Assembly (NCBI RefSeq): GCF_006494375.1
Contig: NZ_VHIZ01000038.1
Location: 1 to 64,000 of the forward strand
Length of the DNA stretch: 64,000 nt
Direction of reading: 5' to 3'
Source of the DNA: Pantoea anthophila
Lineage (GTDB): Bacteria > Pseudomonadota > Gammaproteobacteria > Enterobacterales > Enterobacteriaceae
Part shown: positions 27,601 to 36,651 of the stretch, in pieces
Layout: each line of letters opens with the position of its first letter
How positions within the stretch are numbered: position 1 is the stretch's first letter
Translations under genes and position numbers: made by a program
The notes under the pieces: model-generated
What the model saw: only the letters and a program-made list of their open reading frames with translations
Told to the model about the DNA's origin: nothing
The model's database searches: none

Positions 27601-27689
27601 TTATCGGGGGGCTGGTCAGCGGAACGCTGGTGACGCTCACCGTGCTGCCCGCCGCGTTAAGCCTGTTAATGCAGCGCCGGTCGCGCTGA
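24645..27689 (+). CDS. RND-family efflux permease
   Basis: 1014 residues, close to the family's usual 1020-1050, with the duplicated plan of 12 membrane helices and two large periplasmic loops. The proton-relay region LIIALGLLVDDAMITVEAM carries the paired Asp in helix 4. PGADVNTMVQLVTDVLE near the N-terminus and GIIALAGIIIRNAVIMISE in the second half fit the HAE/AcrB-like clade. It exports drugs or metabolites by proton antiport with the adaptor upstream. The substrate cannot be told from sequence. It is the last gene of the regulator-kinase-adaptor-pump run. Confidence 0.94.
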   Translation: MKKPAGFNLSGWALAHQQLVVFFMLLVMAAGVMSYEHLSRNEDPAFTIKTAVVSAQWPGADVNTMVQLVTDVLEQKVQELPSLDTVESETRAGQTVIYVNLRDDTPPSQVAGIWYQLRKKMQDVSTSLPQGVQGPAVNDEFDDTFGTIYGFTAEGFTARELRDRVDNLRRALATLPDIGKTRLLGVQEQQVVIAFSPQKLNGMGLDLQQVSDAINAQNEVVPAGSLRTDRENIALRVSGTLTSVDSLQAMTLHIGDRFIPLTDLATISLQPAEPPAPTFRVNGVPAIGLAVSMAASGNLLDFGQQLNHRMQTLAGQLPHGITMTRVADQSAVVKTAVSGFVRILGEAVVIVLAVSFISLGLRAGLVVAAAIPLVLAMTFTGMLLAGIGLQRISLGALIIALGLLVDDAMITVEAMVARLEAGDSKWQAATWAFKTTAFPMLTGTLVMIAGFIPVGFAASSAGEYCYSLFVVIALALLCSWVVAVIFSPLTGCWLLSAKLNHADPRPGVLMRGYHWLLEVILRHRGVTVSAALGVLLVSLYATTFMQGEFFPASDRPELLVSLTLPASATQAETTRRTAQLEEVLRHDRDVASFSSYAGSGAIRFYLPMDVLLENENIAQLVVVARNLSVRDRLQRRLESRLGENFSDITTRVSPLELGPPVGWPLKYRLTGPDYGHVRLAASRLAALIARSPLTREVNLTAGEPERVMTLAVNQTEARAAGLSSGTIARALNTLMSGSVVTTLRDRNRLIDVVLRGNDAERQDTATLAGLMITNASGQKIPLRQVATLKWGVDDPVIWRRQRLPYITVQTDIAPGQRAEAVSQQLTPAIAALRASLPAGYTIEEAGTVAESDKGNSSVFALLPMTLCAMLVLLMIQLQRFSGMLLALSMAPFGLPGIVSAMLPTGTPLGFVALLGIIALAGIIIRNAVIMISEVDANARVGLAAGEAIRQAAHHRARPILLTACAAILGMIPIAHQVFWGPMALAIIGGLVSGTLVTLTVLPAALSLLMQRRSR

Positions 27690-27694
27690 AACGG

Positions 27695-27724
27695 TGTCAG
27701 GCGATCGCGCGGGATCGCCTGACA
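27695..27724. terminator. Bidirectional hairpin after RND operon
   Basis: A perfect 12-bp stem (TGTCAGGCGATC / GATCGCCTGACA) with a 6-nt loop separates the convergent RND gene (ending 27689) and the small minus-strand gene (ending 27728). T-runs are absent. Confidence 0.6.
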
Positions 27725-27727
27725 TGC

Positions 27728-27973
27728 TCAGTTCATCACCTCCACCAGAATCAGCGGGCACTTTCTGACTTTACAGGCCTGGGTATAGGCCAGCGAACAG
27801 ACCGAACAGAGGTCGCGCACGTCAGACTGGTACTCATACTCCATGAAATAGCGGAACTGGCCACCCGCCGAATCTGTTCTCCAGAATCGCTGCGGCTCCA
27901 GAATTTCATCCAGTTGCCTGAATGTCAGGGCTGACGGGTTGTGAAACCCGACTCTTACGCGGTATGTAGTCAT
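27728..27973 (-). CDS. Small Cys-cluster protein, unknown
   Basis: 81 residues, not recognised. The N-terminal half is polar/aromatic (TTYRVRVGFHNPSALTFRQLDE). The C-terminal half has a tight four-Cys cluster, CSVCSLAYTQACKVRKC, which could hold zinc or form disulfides. There is no signal peptide or membrane helix. It stands alone between the RND operon and budR, with a weak GGGG just before ATG 27973. Codon use resembles its neighbours, supporting a real gene. Confidence 0.55.
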   Translation of the reverse strand: MTTYRVRVGFHNPSALTFRQLDEILEPQRFWRTDSAGGQFRYFMEYEYQSDVRDLCSVCSLAYTQACKVRKCPLILVEVMN

Positions 27974-28044
27974 GCCCCGATTATTAATATCCCGCCCACC
28001 GCTCGCCAGCTGGTTATTGTTTTCAGTTCAATAGCTGGCGCTTA

Positions 28045-28947
28045 TCAACCCGCTTCGCCTGAAGCCGACTGTTCCGCCAGCAGCGACAGCAGGTGCAGCA
28101 CCGCTTTCGAGGGGTGATGCCGCCGCCAGGCAAACGCCACGTCGGTGAACAGCGTGTTGTTTTCGATATCGCTGAAGCTGACGTCCGGGTTATCAACGCA
28201 GCGCATCGACTCCGGCACCAGCGCAATCCCGCACCCTGCCGCCACCATACCGAGTGACGTGGTGATCTGCGGCGCCTGCTGGAAGGTGTGGCGCGAAAAC
28301 CCCGCCCGCAGACAGGCGGTGACAATCAGCTCATACAGGCTGGGCGAAACATCGCGCGGGAAAATCACCAGGGTTTCACTGGCCAGGGCCGATAAGGGCA
28401 GAACGGGTGTGCCGCTGAGAGGGTGGCAGCGCGGCAGCGCAATCAGCATCTTTTCGGTGGAGATGACGCGCAGATTAAACGCCTTGCTGCTTTCGCACGG
28501 CAGCCGGATAAAGGCGGCGTCCAGCAATCCCTCCTGCAAATCCTGCATCAGCAGGGACATGTTCTCTTCGCGCGTCAGCAGCTCCATCGCCGGATAACGC
28601 CCGGTAAAGCGGCGGATCAGGGTAAAGATATGAGGATTAAAGGCAACCGAGCTGGCAAATCCCAGTGACAGCTGGCCGCTGATCCCACGGGCGATCCCGC
28701 GCGCATTCTCCAGCGCCTGGTCGGCAAGTTGCACAATCTGCACGGCATCCGCCAGAAAAGCCTCGCCGGCCTCGGTGAGTTCCACCCCGCGCGTCAGCCG
28801 CTTCAGCAGGGGTGTGCCAATCTCCTGCTCCAGCCGCAATATCTGCTGACTCAGCGGCGGCTGCGATATCCCCAGCATTTCGGCGGCGCGGGTGAAGTGA
28901 AGCGTCTCGGCAACGGCAACAAAATAACGCAGGTGGCGCAGTTCCAT
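28045..28947 (-). CDS. budR: LysR-type activator of the acetoin operon (BudR/AlsR-like)
   Basis: 300 residues with the LysR N-terminal winged helix (1-60: MELRHLRYFVAVAETLHFTR, then ISQPPLSQQILRLEQEIG) and a periplasmic-binding-like effector domain (about 90-295). It is divergent from the acetolactate decarboxylase gene across a 104-nt spacer, the standard budR/alsR position. In known systems the regulator senses acetate and activates acetoin/butanediol synthesis at low pH. Confidence 0.88.
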   Translation of the reverse strand: MELRHLRYFVAVAETLHFTRAAEMLGISQPPLSQQILRLEQEIGTPLLKRLTRGVELTEAGEAFLADAVQIVQLADQALENARGIARGISGQLSLGFASSVAFNPHIFTLIRRFTGRYPAMELLTREENMSLLMQDLQEGLLDAAFIRLPCESSKAFNLRVISTEKMLIALPRCHPLSGTPVLPLSALASETLVIFPRDVSPSLYELIVTACLRAGFSRHTFQQAPQITTSLGMVAAGCGIALVPESMRCVDNPDVSFSDIENNTLFTDVAFAWRRHHPSKAVLHLLSLLAEQSASGEAG

Positions 28948-28964
28948 ATCAAAAACGTCTCAAA

Positions 28965-29037
28965 GTTAACAGGTTTCGCTATTGGATCTTACGACTGAAT
29001 CGGTTCACCCTTAGGTTAACACGGCTTAACGGTTAAC
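28965..29037. promoter_or_regulatory. GTTAAC repeats in budR-budA intergenic region
   Basis: GTTAAC occurs at 28965-28970, 29015-29020 and 29032-29037, with CTTAAC at 29025-29030. The latter three lie in about 23 bp immediately before budA. Repeats in a LysR divergent promoter are probable BudR sites or overlap the promoter; this is inference. Confidence 0.45.
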
Positions 29038-29051
29038 TTACGAGGCATCAA

Positions 29052-29834
29052 ATGAGCAATTGTGTAACTGATTGTTCCTGTGAGGATCAACTAAAACGAA
29101 CTGTCTTAACGCTTTCCCAGGATGCACCAGAAAGTGTTATCTATCAGACCTCTTTAATGAGTGCGCTACTGAGCGGCGTTTACGACGGGAACACGCGGAT
29201 TGCCGATCTTCTGCGCAAAGGCGATTTTGGCCTGGGCACCTTTAACCGGCTGGATGGCGAGCTGATCGCCTTTGACAGTCAGGTTTACCAGCTGCACGCC
29301 GATGGCAGCGCCCATCCGGCCGATCCGGCGCAGAAAACCCCGTTTGCTGTCATGACCTTTTTCAAACCGCAATATCTGTTTGAGTTTGACCGGCCGATGT
29401 CGCGTGAGGCCATCCATCAGGTGATCGACAGCGAAATCACCTCCGACAACCAGTTCTGCGCGCTGCGGATCAGTGGCCGTTTCAGCCGGGTCGAGACCCG
29501 CACCGTGCCGTGCCAGTGTCGCCCCTATCGCTCCATGCCGGAAGTGCTGGGCGATCAGCCGACCTTTGCGTTCCGCCAGCGTGCGGGGGAACTGATCGGC
29601 TTCCGCACACCCCAGTACATGCAGGGGATTAACGTCGCGGGCTATCACGAACATTTTATTACCGACGATCGCGAAGGCGGTGGACACATTCTGGATTATG
29701 CGCTGGAACAGGGAACCCTGACCTTCGGTGCCATCAGCAAACTGGTCGTGGACTTGCCGCAGGACAGTGACTTTCTCAATGCCGACCTGAACCCCGCCAA
29801 TCTTGACGCTGCCATCCGTGCGGTCGAAAGCTAA
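29052..29834 (+). CDS. budA: Alpha-acetolactate decarboxylase
   Basis: 260 residues, the usual length. The family features are seen: [16 protein letters not shown] near the N-terminus, [14 protein letters not shown], the central [20 protein letters not shown] with metal-binding His residues, and a conserved Glu region. It converts 2-acetolactate to acetoin with loss of CO2, using a zinc site. GAGG lies 7 nt before ATG 29052. It is the first gene of budABC. Confidence 0.95.
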   Translation: MSNCVTDCSCEDQLKRTVLTLSQDAPESVIYQTSLMSALLSGVYDGNTRIADLLRKGDFGLGTFNRLDGELIAFDSQVYQLHADGSAHPADPAQKTPFAVMTFFKPQYLFEFDRPMSREAIHQVIDSEITSDNQFCALRISGRFSRVETRTVPCQCRPYRSMPEVLGDQPTFAFRQRAGELIGFRTPQYMQGINVAGYHEHFITDDREGGGHILDYALEQGTLTFGAISKLVVDLPQDSDFLNADLNPANLDAAIRAVES

Positions 29835-29848
29835 TCAGAGGAATGACG

Positions 29849-32325
<2,477 letters not shown>

Positions 32326-32334
32326 TCCCCCTGC

Positions 32335-32365
32335 CTGCTGCGCCAGCGCGCAGCAGCTGTTTTTC
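32335..32365 (+). terminator. Terminator of the budABC operon
   Basis: A 9-bp stem (CTGCTGCGC / GCGCAGCAG) with a 4-nt loop, followed after 3 nt by five T residues, 10 nt past the budC stop. Confidence 0.8.
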
Positions 32366-32469
32366 CTGCCCGGCTTCACCCTTAAATATTTTTTATCTGA
32401 AAAGCGGTTAACCATCAGCAGGTTGCCCGCCTGGCCGCGCCCCTGCTGGTTTTTTGTCACTGCAGAGGT

Positions 32470-32496
32470 TAAAGCTGCTTATCACCCTGCCGATAA
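32470..32496 (+). promoter_or_regulatory. Sigma-28 (FliA) promoter of the orphan flagellin
   Basis: TAAAGCTG, 11 nt, GCCGATAA: the -10 is a perfect match to the enterobacterial sigma-28 consensus and the -35 keeps TAAAG at exact spacing. Transcription would begin near 32503, leaving about 26 nt before ATG 32529 and excluding any start codon further upstream. Confidence 0.88.
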
Positions 32497-32528
32497 ATCA
32501 AAGACTCCTCTCCCTGTTCGAAGCGACC

Positions 32529-33980
32529 ATGTTAACAATCAACCATAACGACACCGCCGCGATAGCGAACAAAACGCGGTACGGCACTGACTCTGTTCTG
32601 GGACGAACGGTTGAACGACTTTCATCAGGGATGCGGATTAACAGTGCTAAAGATGACGCGGCGGGCCAGGCCATTGCCAACCGCATGACGGCCAATGTGA
32701 ATGCCGATGCGGTTGTTGCGCGCGGCCTCAATGACGCGATCAGCTACTCCCAGACGGCAGGCGGCGGCCTGGACACCATCGCCAATCTGCTCATTCAGGC
32801 CCGCACGCTCTCCGTGCAGGCGGCGAACGGCACGCTCTCTGATGCGGATCGGCAGAGCGTTAACGCCCAGTATCAGCAGATTCTGGCCGGCATTGATGAA
32901 GTGGCCGATCACACTGAGATTTTTGGCCGTTACCCGCTGGCGACCGATAAACCCGATCTTCCGCCCGCGAAGCTGGGCAACGTTGATCCCATCAACACCA
33001 AATTTCCGGTTTCGGGCAGGAATTACTCCTTCAGCTCCGGGGTGATCCCGCTGGCCTATATTCCGGCAGGCGCGACGTCGATTACCATCACCATCGACTC
33101 GCTGGGTCAGGATGATGACCTTCAGCTGTTTACCCGCGACGGTAAGCATCTGGTCGGCACGCCGCTGGAAGGCAGCGCGCCCGACTACACCTGGACCAGC
33201 AAGGGGATAACCGATGCGGCGACCGCAAAATCGCGCCTGCTGACCAGCAGTAACGGCTTTGACAGCAACGCGGCCTATGACAGCTCCTCCTTACTGGAGG
33301 GGGGATCGAGCTGGGCGCTGGCGGGCAGTAACAGCGGCAGCTACAACGGCATGAACATCACCTACAGCGGTGACGGCGATCGCTATGAAGATGCCACCAG
33401 CGGCGATTTCAACAACGGCACCATTACCGGCAACCGGCTGGAGCGCATTACGCTGGATACCGTCAGCGAAGATCTGATTGTGGTGGTGGTCGGCAACGGT
33501 TCTTTCACCAGCAATCTGACCTGGGGGATCCTGCCTGAGCCGAAAGGGATGCCCGCCATACCGCCGCATAAGAGTCAGCCGATGGAGGTGATTACCAGTG
33601 CGGATTATGGTCAGCCGGTGCAGTCGGACTCGATTCCGGCCACGCCCTCGGACACCAAAACGCTGAAGCTGAATAACACCACGCTGCTGACCAGCGGTGA
33701 CATCTCCGTCACCATGAAGGCGCTGGATTCAGCCCTGGAGAAGATCAGCAGCTACCAGTCGCTCTATGGCGCGAAGATTAACCGCTACGAGTCGAACCGG
33801 AATGTGCTGTCGCAGCAGGGTGTGGATACCGCCACCGCCCGCAGCCGTATTCAGGATGCTGACTACGCGGAAGAAGCGAGCCAGCTGGCACGCAGCCAGA
33901 TTATTCAGCAGGGGCAGACCGCCGTCAGCAAAATGGCCAACAAAACGCCTGAGACCATTATCCAGTTGCTGAATAATTAA
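32529..33980 (+). CDS. Orphan flagellin with unusual central domain
   Basis: 483 residues. The N-terminal D0/D1 flagellin domain (1-130: TVERLSSGMRINSAKDDAAG) and C-terminal D1/D0 (about 395-483: ALEKISSYQSLYGAKINR, SRIQDADYAEEASQLAR, ending QLLNN) are well kept. The middle (about 160-375) is a Gly/Ser/Asp-rich beta domain (IPAGATSITITIDSLGQDDD) resembling pre-peptidase-type sandwiches rather than usual D2/D3. The N-terminus reads MLTINHNDTA in place of MAQVINTNS. A sigma-28 promoter precedes it. No flagellar genes adjoin, so it may be an alternative filament protein or a surface-decorating variant. Confidence 0.88.
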   Translation: MLTINHNDTAAIANKTRYGTDSVLGRTVERLSSGMRINSAKDDAAGQAIANRMTANVNADAVVARGLNDAISYSQTAGGGLDTIANLLIQARTLSVQAANGTLSDADRQSVNAQYQQILAGIDEVADHTEIFGRYPLATDKPDLPPAKLGNVDPINTKFPVSGRNYSFSSGVIPLAYIPAGATSITITIDSLGQDDDLQLFTRDGKHLVGTPLEGSAPDYTWTSKGITDAATAKSRLLTSSNGFDSNAAYDSSSLLEGGSSWALAGSNSGSYNGMNITYSGDGDRYEDATSGDFNNGTITGNRLERITLDTVSEDLIVVVVGNGSFTSNLTWGILPEPKGMPAIPPHKSQPMEVITSADYGQPVQSDSIPATPSDTKTLKLNNTTLLTSGDISVTMKALDSALEKISSYQSLYGAKINRYESNRNVLSQQGVDTATARSRIQDADYAEEASQLARSQIIQQGQTAVSKMANKTPETIIQLLNN

Positions 33981-33989
33981 AGCCCATTA

Positions 33990-34011
33990 GGCTGAGCGCT
34001 CGCGCTCAGCC
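33990..34011 (+). terminator. Hairpin after orphan flagellin gene
   Basis: A perfect 9-bp stem GGCTGAGCG/CGCTCAGCC with a CTCG loop starts 10 nt past the stop, followed by a pyrimidine-rich stretch. Confidence 0.65.
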
Positions 34012-34086
34012 GCTTCCCCTTGATGGCTTTTCGCCGCTGCATCAGCCCCCGTCTGGCCCGCAATTCCCTCTGACGCCCCCCTATCG

Positions 34087-34102
34087 TTTGATCTCAGTCA
34101 CA
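34087..34102. promoter_or_regulatory. CRP-like site upstream of citrate transporter
   Basis: TTTGATCTCAGTCACA matches the TGTGA-N6-TCACA pattern in 9 of 10 core positions. It is 210 nt upstream of the transporter start. Catabolite control of citrate uptake would be expected; it is a sequence match only. Confidence 0.45.
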
Positions 34103-34311
34103 CAATCTCGTTTAACATTCGTTTAAAGATGATCCCGATCACCCTTCCCTGTTAAAGAAATGCTAAAACCTGATAACAATTTAATATCATCTTTCCGATC
34201 AGGGTTAATTAAAACAACAGGTTAATCGTTACCACGCTAAGCAATTTCCTGAATTTTCCTGACTGAACGCCACCTTTTCATTACTTTTACGCCATTGTGA
34301 GGGCTGTTATT

Positions 34312-35625
34312 TTGCTGACGATACTGGGTTTTTCCATGGTTGTTTGCTTCATGTATCTCATCATGACCAAACGCATGTCAGCCTTAATTGCGCTGATCCT
34401 GATACCAACCATTTTTGCGCTGATTGGCGGTTTTTATGCGGGACTGGGCGAAATGATGCTGGATGGCGTCAAAAAGCTGGCCCCCACCGGTGTCATGCTG
34501 ACCTTCTCCATTCTCTATTTTGGTCTGATGATCGACGCCGGCCTGTTTGACCCGCTGGTCCGTTTTATTCTCCGGCTGGTGCGCGGCGATCCGCTTAAAG
34601 TGCTGGTCGGCACCGCCGTGCTGACGCTGCTGGTTTCACTGGATGGTGACAGCTCCACCACCTACATGATCGCCATCGCGGCTTTCCTGCCCCTCTATCA
34701 CCGGCTGGGGATGAACGTGCTGATGATGACCTGTCTGGTCAACCTCGCCAGCGGCATCATGAACCTCTCGCCCTGGGGTGGCCCGACCGCCCGCGCCGCC
34801 GCCGCCCTGCGCATTGACGCCCTCGACATCTTTATCCCGATGCTGCCCGCCATGCTGCTGGCCTGCGTCAGCCTGGTCGCGATGGCTATGCTGTTTGGCC
34901 TGCGTGAGCGCAAGCGTTTAGGCGTCATGACGCTGAAAGATCACCATCTCGACAACATCGAGCTGGGGCTGGGCGATGCCGATGAGTGCGCCGCCAACCG
35001 CCGTCCTAAGATGTTCTGGCCCAACTTCATTCTGACCACCGTGCTGCTGGTGCTGCTGGTGGTCGGGTTAATGCCGATTCAGATCCTGTTTATGCTGGCG
35101 TTTGCGATTGCCGTGATGCTCAACTATCCGAGCCTGGAGGAGCAGAAAGCGCGCATCAGCTCTCATGCCGGTAACGTACTGGCTGTGACCGCGCTGATTT
35201 TTGCCGCCGGTATCTTCACCGGTATTCTCTCCGGCACCGGCATGGTGGATGCTATGGCGAAGAGCCTGCTGGCGGTGATCCCGCACAGCTTCGGACCTTA
35301 TCTGGCCGTCTTCACCGCGCTGGTCAGTCTGCCGTTCACCTTCTTTATGTCGAATGATGCCTTTTACTTCGGCATTCTGCCGGTCATCGCACAGACGGCG
35401 GCCAGCTACGGTATTACCGCAGAGGAGATCGCCCGCGCCTCTATCGTCGGTCAGCCTTTCCATCTGCTGAGTCCGCTGGTGCCATCGGTCTATCTGCTGG
35501 TGGGTCTGGCAAAAGTCGATATCGGCGACCACCAGCGCTTTGCGATTAAATGGGGAATTCTGGTCAGTCTGGTGCTGATGGCGGGCGGTCTGCTCACCGG
35601 CGCTTTCCCGTTCTTCCATCGTTAA
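34312..35625 (+). CDS. CitMHS-family citrate/proton (metal-citrate) symporter
   Basis: About 437 residues with about 12 membrane helices, the CitMHS hallmarks LVSLDGDSSTTYMIAI and LSPWGGPTARAAAALRIDA, and TFFMSNDAFYFGILPVI in the second half. Members import citrate complexed with divalent metal in symport with protons. TTG 34312 is chosen because GAGGG lies 8 nt upstream and it gives the standard N-terminus (MLTILGFSMVVCFMY); a GTG at 34297 has no ribosome site. It is monocistronic with hairpins on both sides. Confidence 0.9.
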   Translation: MLTILGFSMVVCFMYLIMTKRMSALIALILIPTIFALIGGFYAGLGEMMLDGVKKLAPTGVMLTFSILYFGLMIDAGLFDPLVRFILRLVRGDPLKVLVGTAVLTLLVSLDGDSSTTYMIAIAAFLPLYHRLGMNVLMMTCLVNLASGIMNLSPWGGPTARAAAALRIDALDIFIPMLPAMLLACVSLVAMAMLFGLRERKRLGVMTLKDHHLDNIELGLGDADECAANRRPKMFWPNFILTTVLLVLLVVGLMPIQILFMLAFAIAVMLNYPSLEEQKARISSHAGNVLAVTALIFAAGIFTGILSGTGMVDAMAKSLLAVIPHSFGPYLAVFTALVSLPFTFFMSNDAFYFGILPVIAQTAASYGITAEEIARASIVGQPFHLLSPLVPSVYLLVGLAKVDIGDHQRFAIKWGILVSLVLMAGGLLTGAFPFFHR

Positions 35626-35637
35626 CTCTGCTTTCTG

Positions 35638-35670
35638 GCGGATAACCGGCAATTTTGCCCGGTTATCCGC
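35638..35670 (+). terminator. Hairpin after citrate transporter gene
   Basis: A perfect 12-bp stem (GCGGATAACCGG / CCGGTTATCCGC) with a 9-nt loop, 12 nt past the stop; no T-run. Confidence 0.65.
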
Positions 35671-35790
35671 TTCACCGCTCCGCCTACTGTTACAACCCTC
35701 TCTACACTCTAAAGCCAGGCTGATCTGCTGCGTGCCGGAGACGAGCCGAAGCACCTCAGCCATTCTGCCGATGATTGCGATGGAGGCCCG

Positions 35791-36651
35791 ATGAAAATTC
35801 ACCACCTGAACTGTGGCTGTATGTGCCCGCTGGGCGGGGCATTTTATGATGGATTCAGCAAAGGCATCAAAGCGCATCTGGTCTGTCACTGCCTGCTGAT
35901 TGAGACGGACCGCGACGGGCTGGTGCTGGTCGACACCGGCTTTGGCCGCCAGGATATCCACGCGCCGGGCAGCCGCCTGTCCGGCTTTTTCCGCGCGCTG
36001 AACAATATTCAGCGTCGCGATGAACTGACCGCCCTGTCACAGGTCAGGGCGCTGGGCTTCCGGGCTGAGGATGTGCGGCATATTATTCTGACCCACCTCG
36101 ATTTTGACCATGCGGGCGGACTGACCGATTTTCCGCAGGCGCGTATCCACCTGCTACAGCAGGAGGTGGACACGGCCCATCAGCGTCATAGCTGGCTGTC
36201 GCGGGAGCGTTACCGTCCCGGACAATGGGGTGGGATCAGCCACTGGGAGACCTATCAGCCGCAGGGCGAAACGTGGTTTGGTTTTGAAGCGGTTAATCGC
36301 CTGCGGGATTTACCGCCGGAGATTCTGCTGGTGCCGCTGGCGGGCCACACGCCGGGTCACGCGGGCATCGCCATTCAGCAGCCTGACGGCTGGCTGCTGC
36401 ACGGGGGCGATGCGTGGTTCTATCGGGGCGAAATGCGCCAGCAGACGCGCCACTGCACGCCTGGACTGCGTTTTTACCAGTGGATGATGGCGATAGATAA
36501 CGGTGCCAGACGACACAACCAGCAACGCCTGCGGGAGCTCTCCTGTCAGCGCGGCAGCGAGATCACCTTTTTCTGCAGTCACGACGCACGTGAGCTGGAG
36601 GCCCTGCAGGTTAATGCGCCGCGGTTCAGCCAGAGTGCCCGGCCCGATTAA
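35791..36651 (+). CDS. MBL-fold metallo-hydrolase
   Basis: 286 residues with the metallo-beta-lactamase fold: LVLVDTGFG, metal motif THLDFDHAGG, GHTPGHAG and HGGDAWF for further ligands, and a C-terminal FCSHDARELE. The HxHxDH motif reads HxDxDH, a variant also found in other hydrolase subgroups. Domain size and order resemble lactonases (AttM/AiiA-like), but the substrate cannot be stated. Its stop codon overlaps that of the convergent UvrA-like gene by 4 nt. Confidence 0.8.
   Translation: MKIHHLNCGCMCPLGGAFYDGFSKGIKAHLVCHCLLIETDRDGLVLVDTGFGRQDIHAPGSRLSGFFRALNNIQRRDELTALSQVRALGFRAEDVRHIILTHLDFDHAGGLTDFPQARIHLLQQEVDTAHQRHSWLSRERYRPGQWGGISHWETYQPQGETWFGFEAVNRLRDLPPEILLVPLAGHTPGHAGIAIQQPDGWLLHGGDAWFYRGEMRQQTRHCTPGLRFYQWMMAIDNGARRHNQQRLRELSCQRGSEITFFCSHDARELEALQVNAPRFSQSARPD

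Larger units (their letters stand above)
33984..34311. other. Intergenic region between flagellin and citrate transporter
   Basis: 328 nt containing the flagellin terminator hairpin (33990-34011), a CRP-like site (34087-34102) and an AT-rich promoter-like stretch (about 34105-34250). No gene was seen. Confidence 0.5.
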
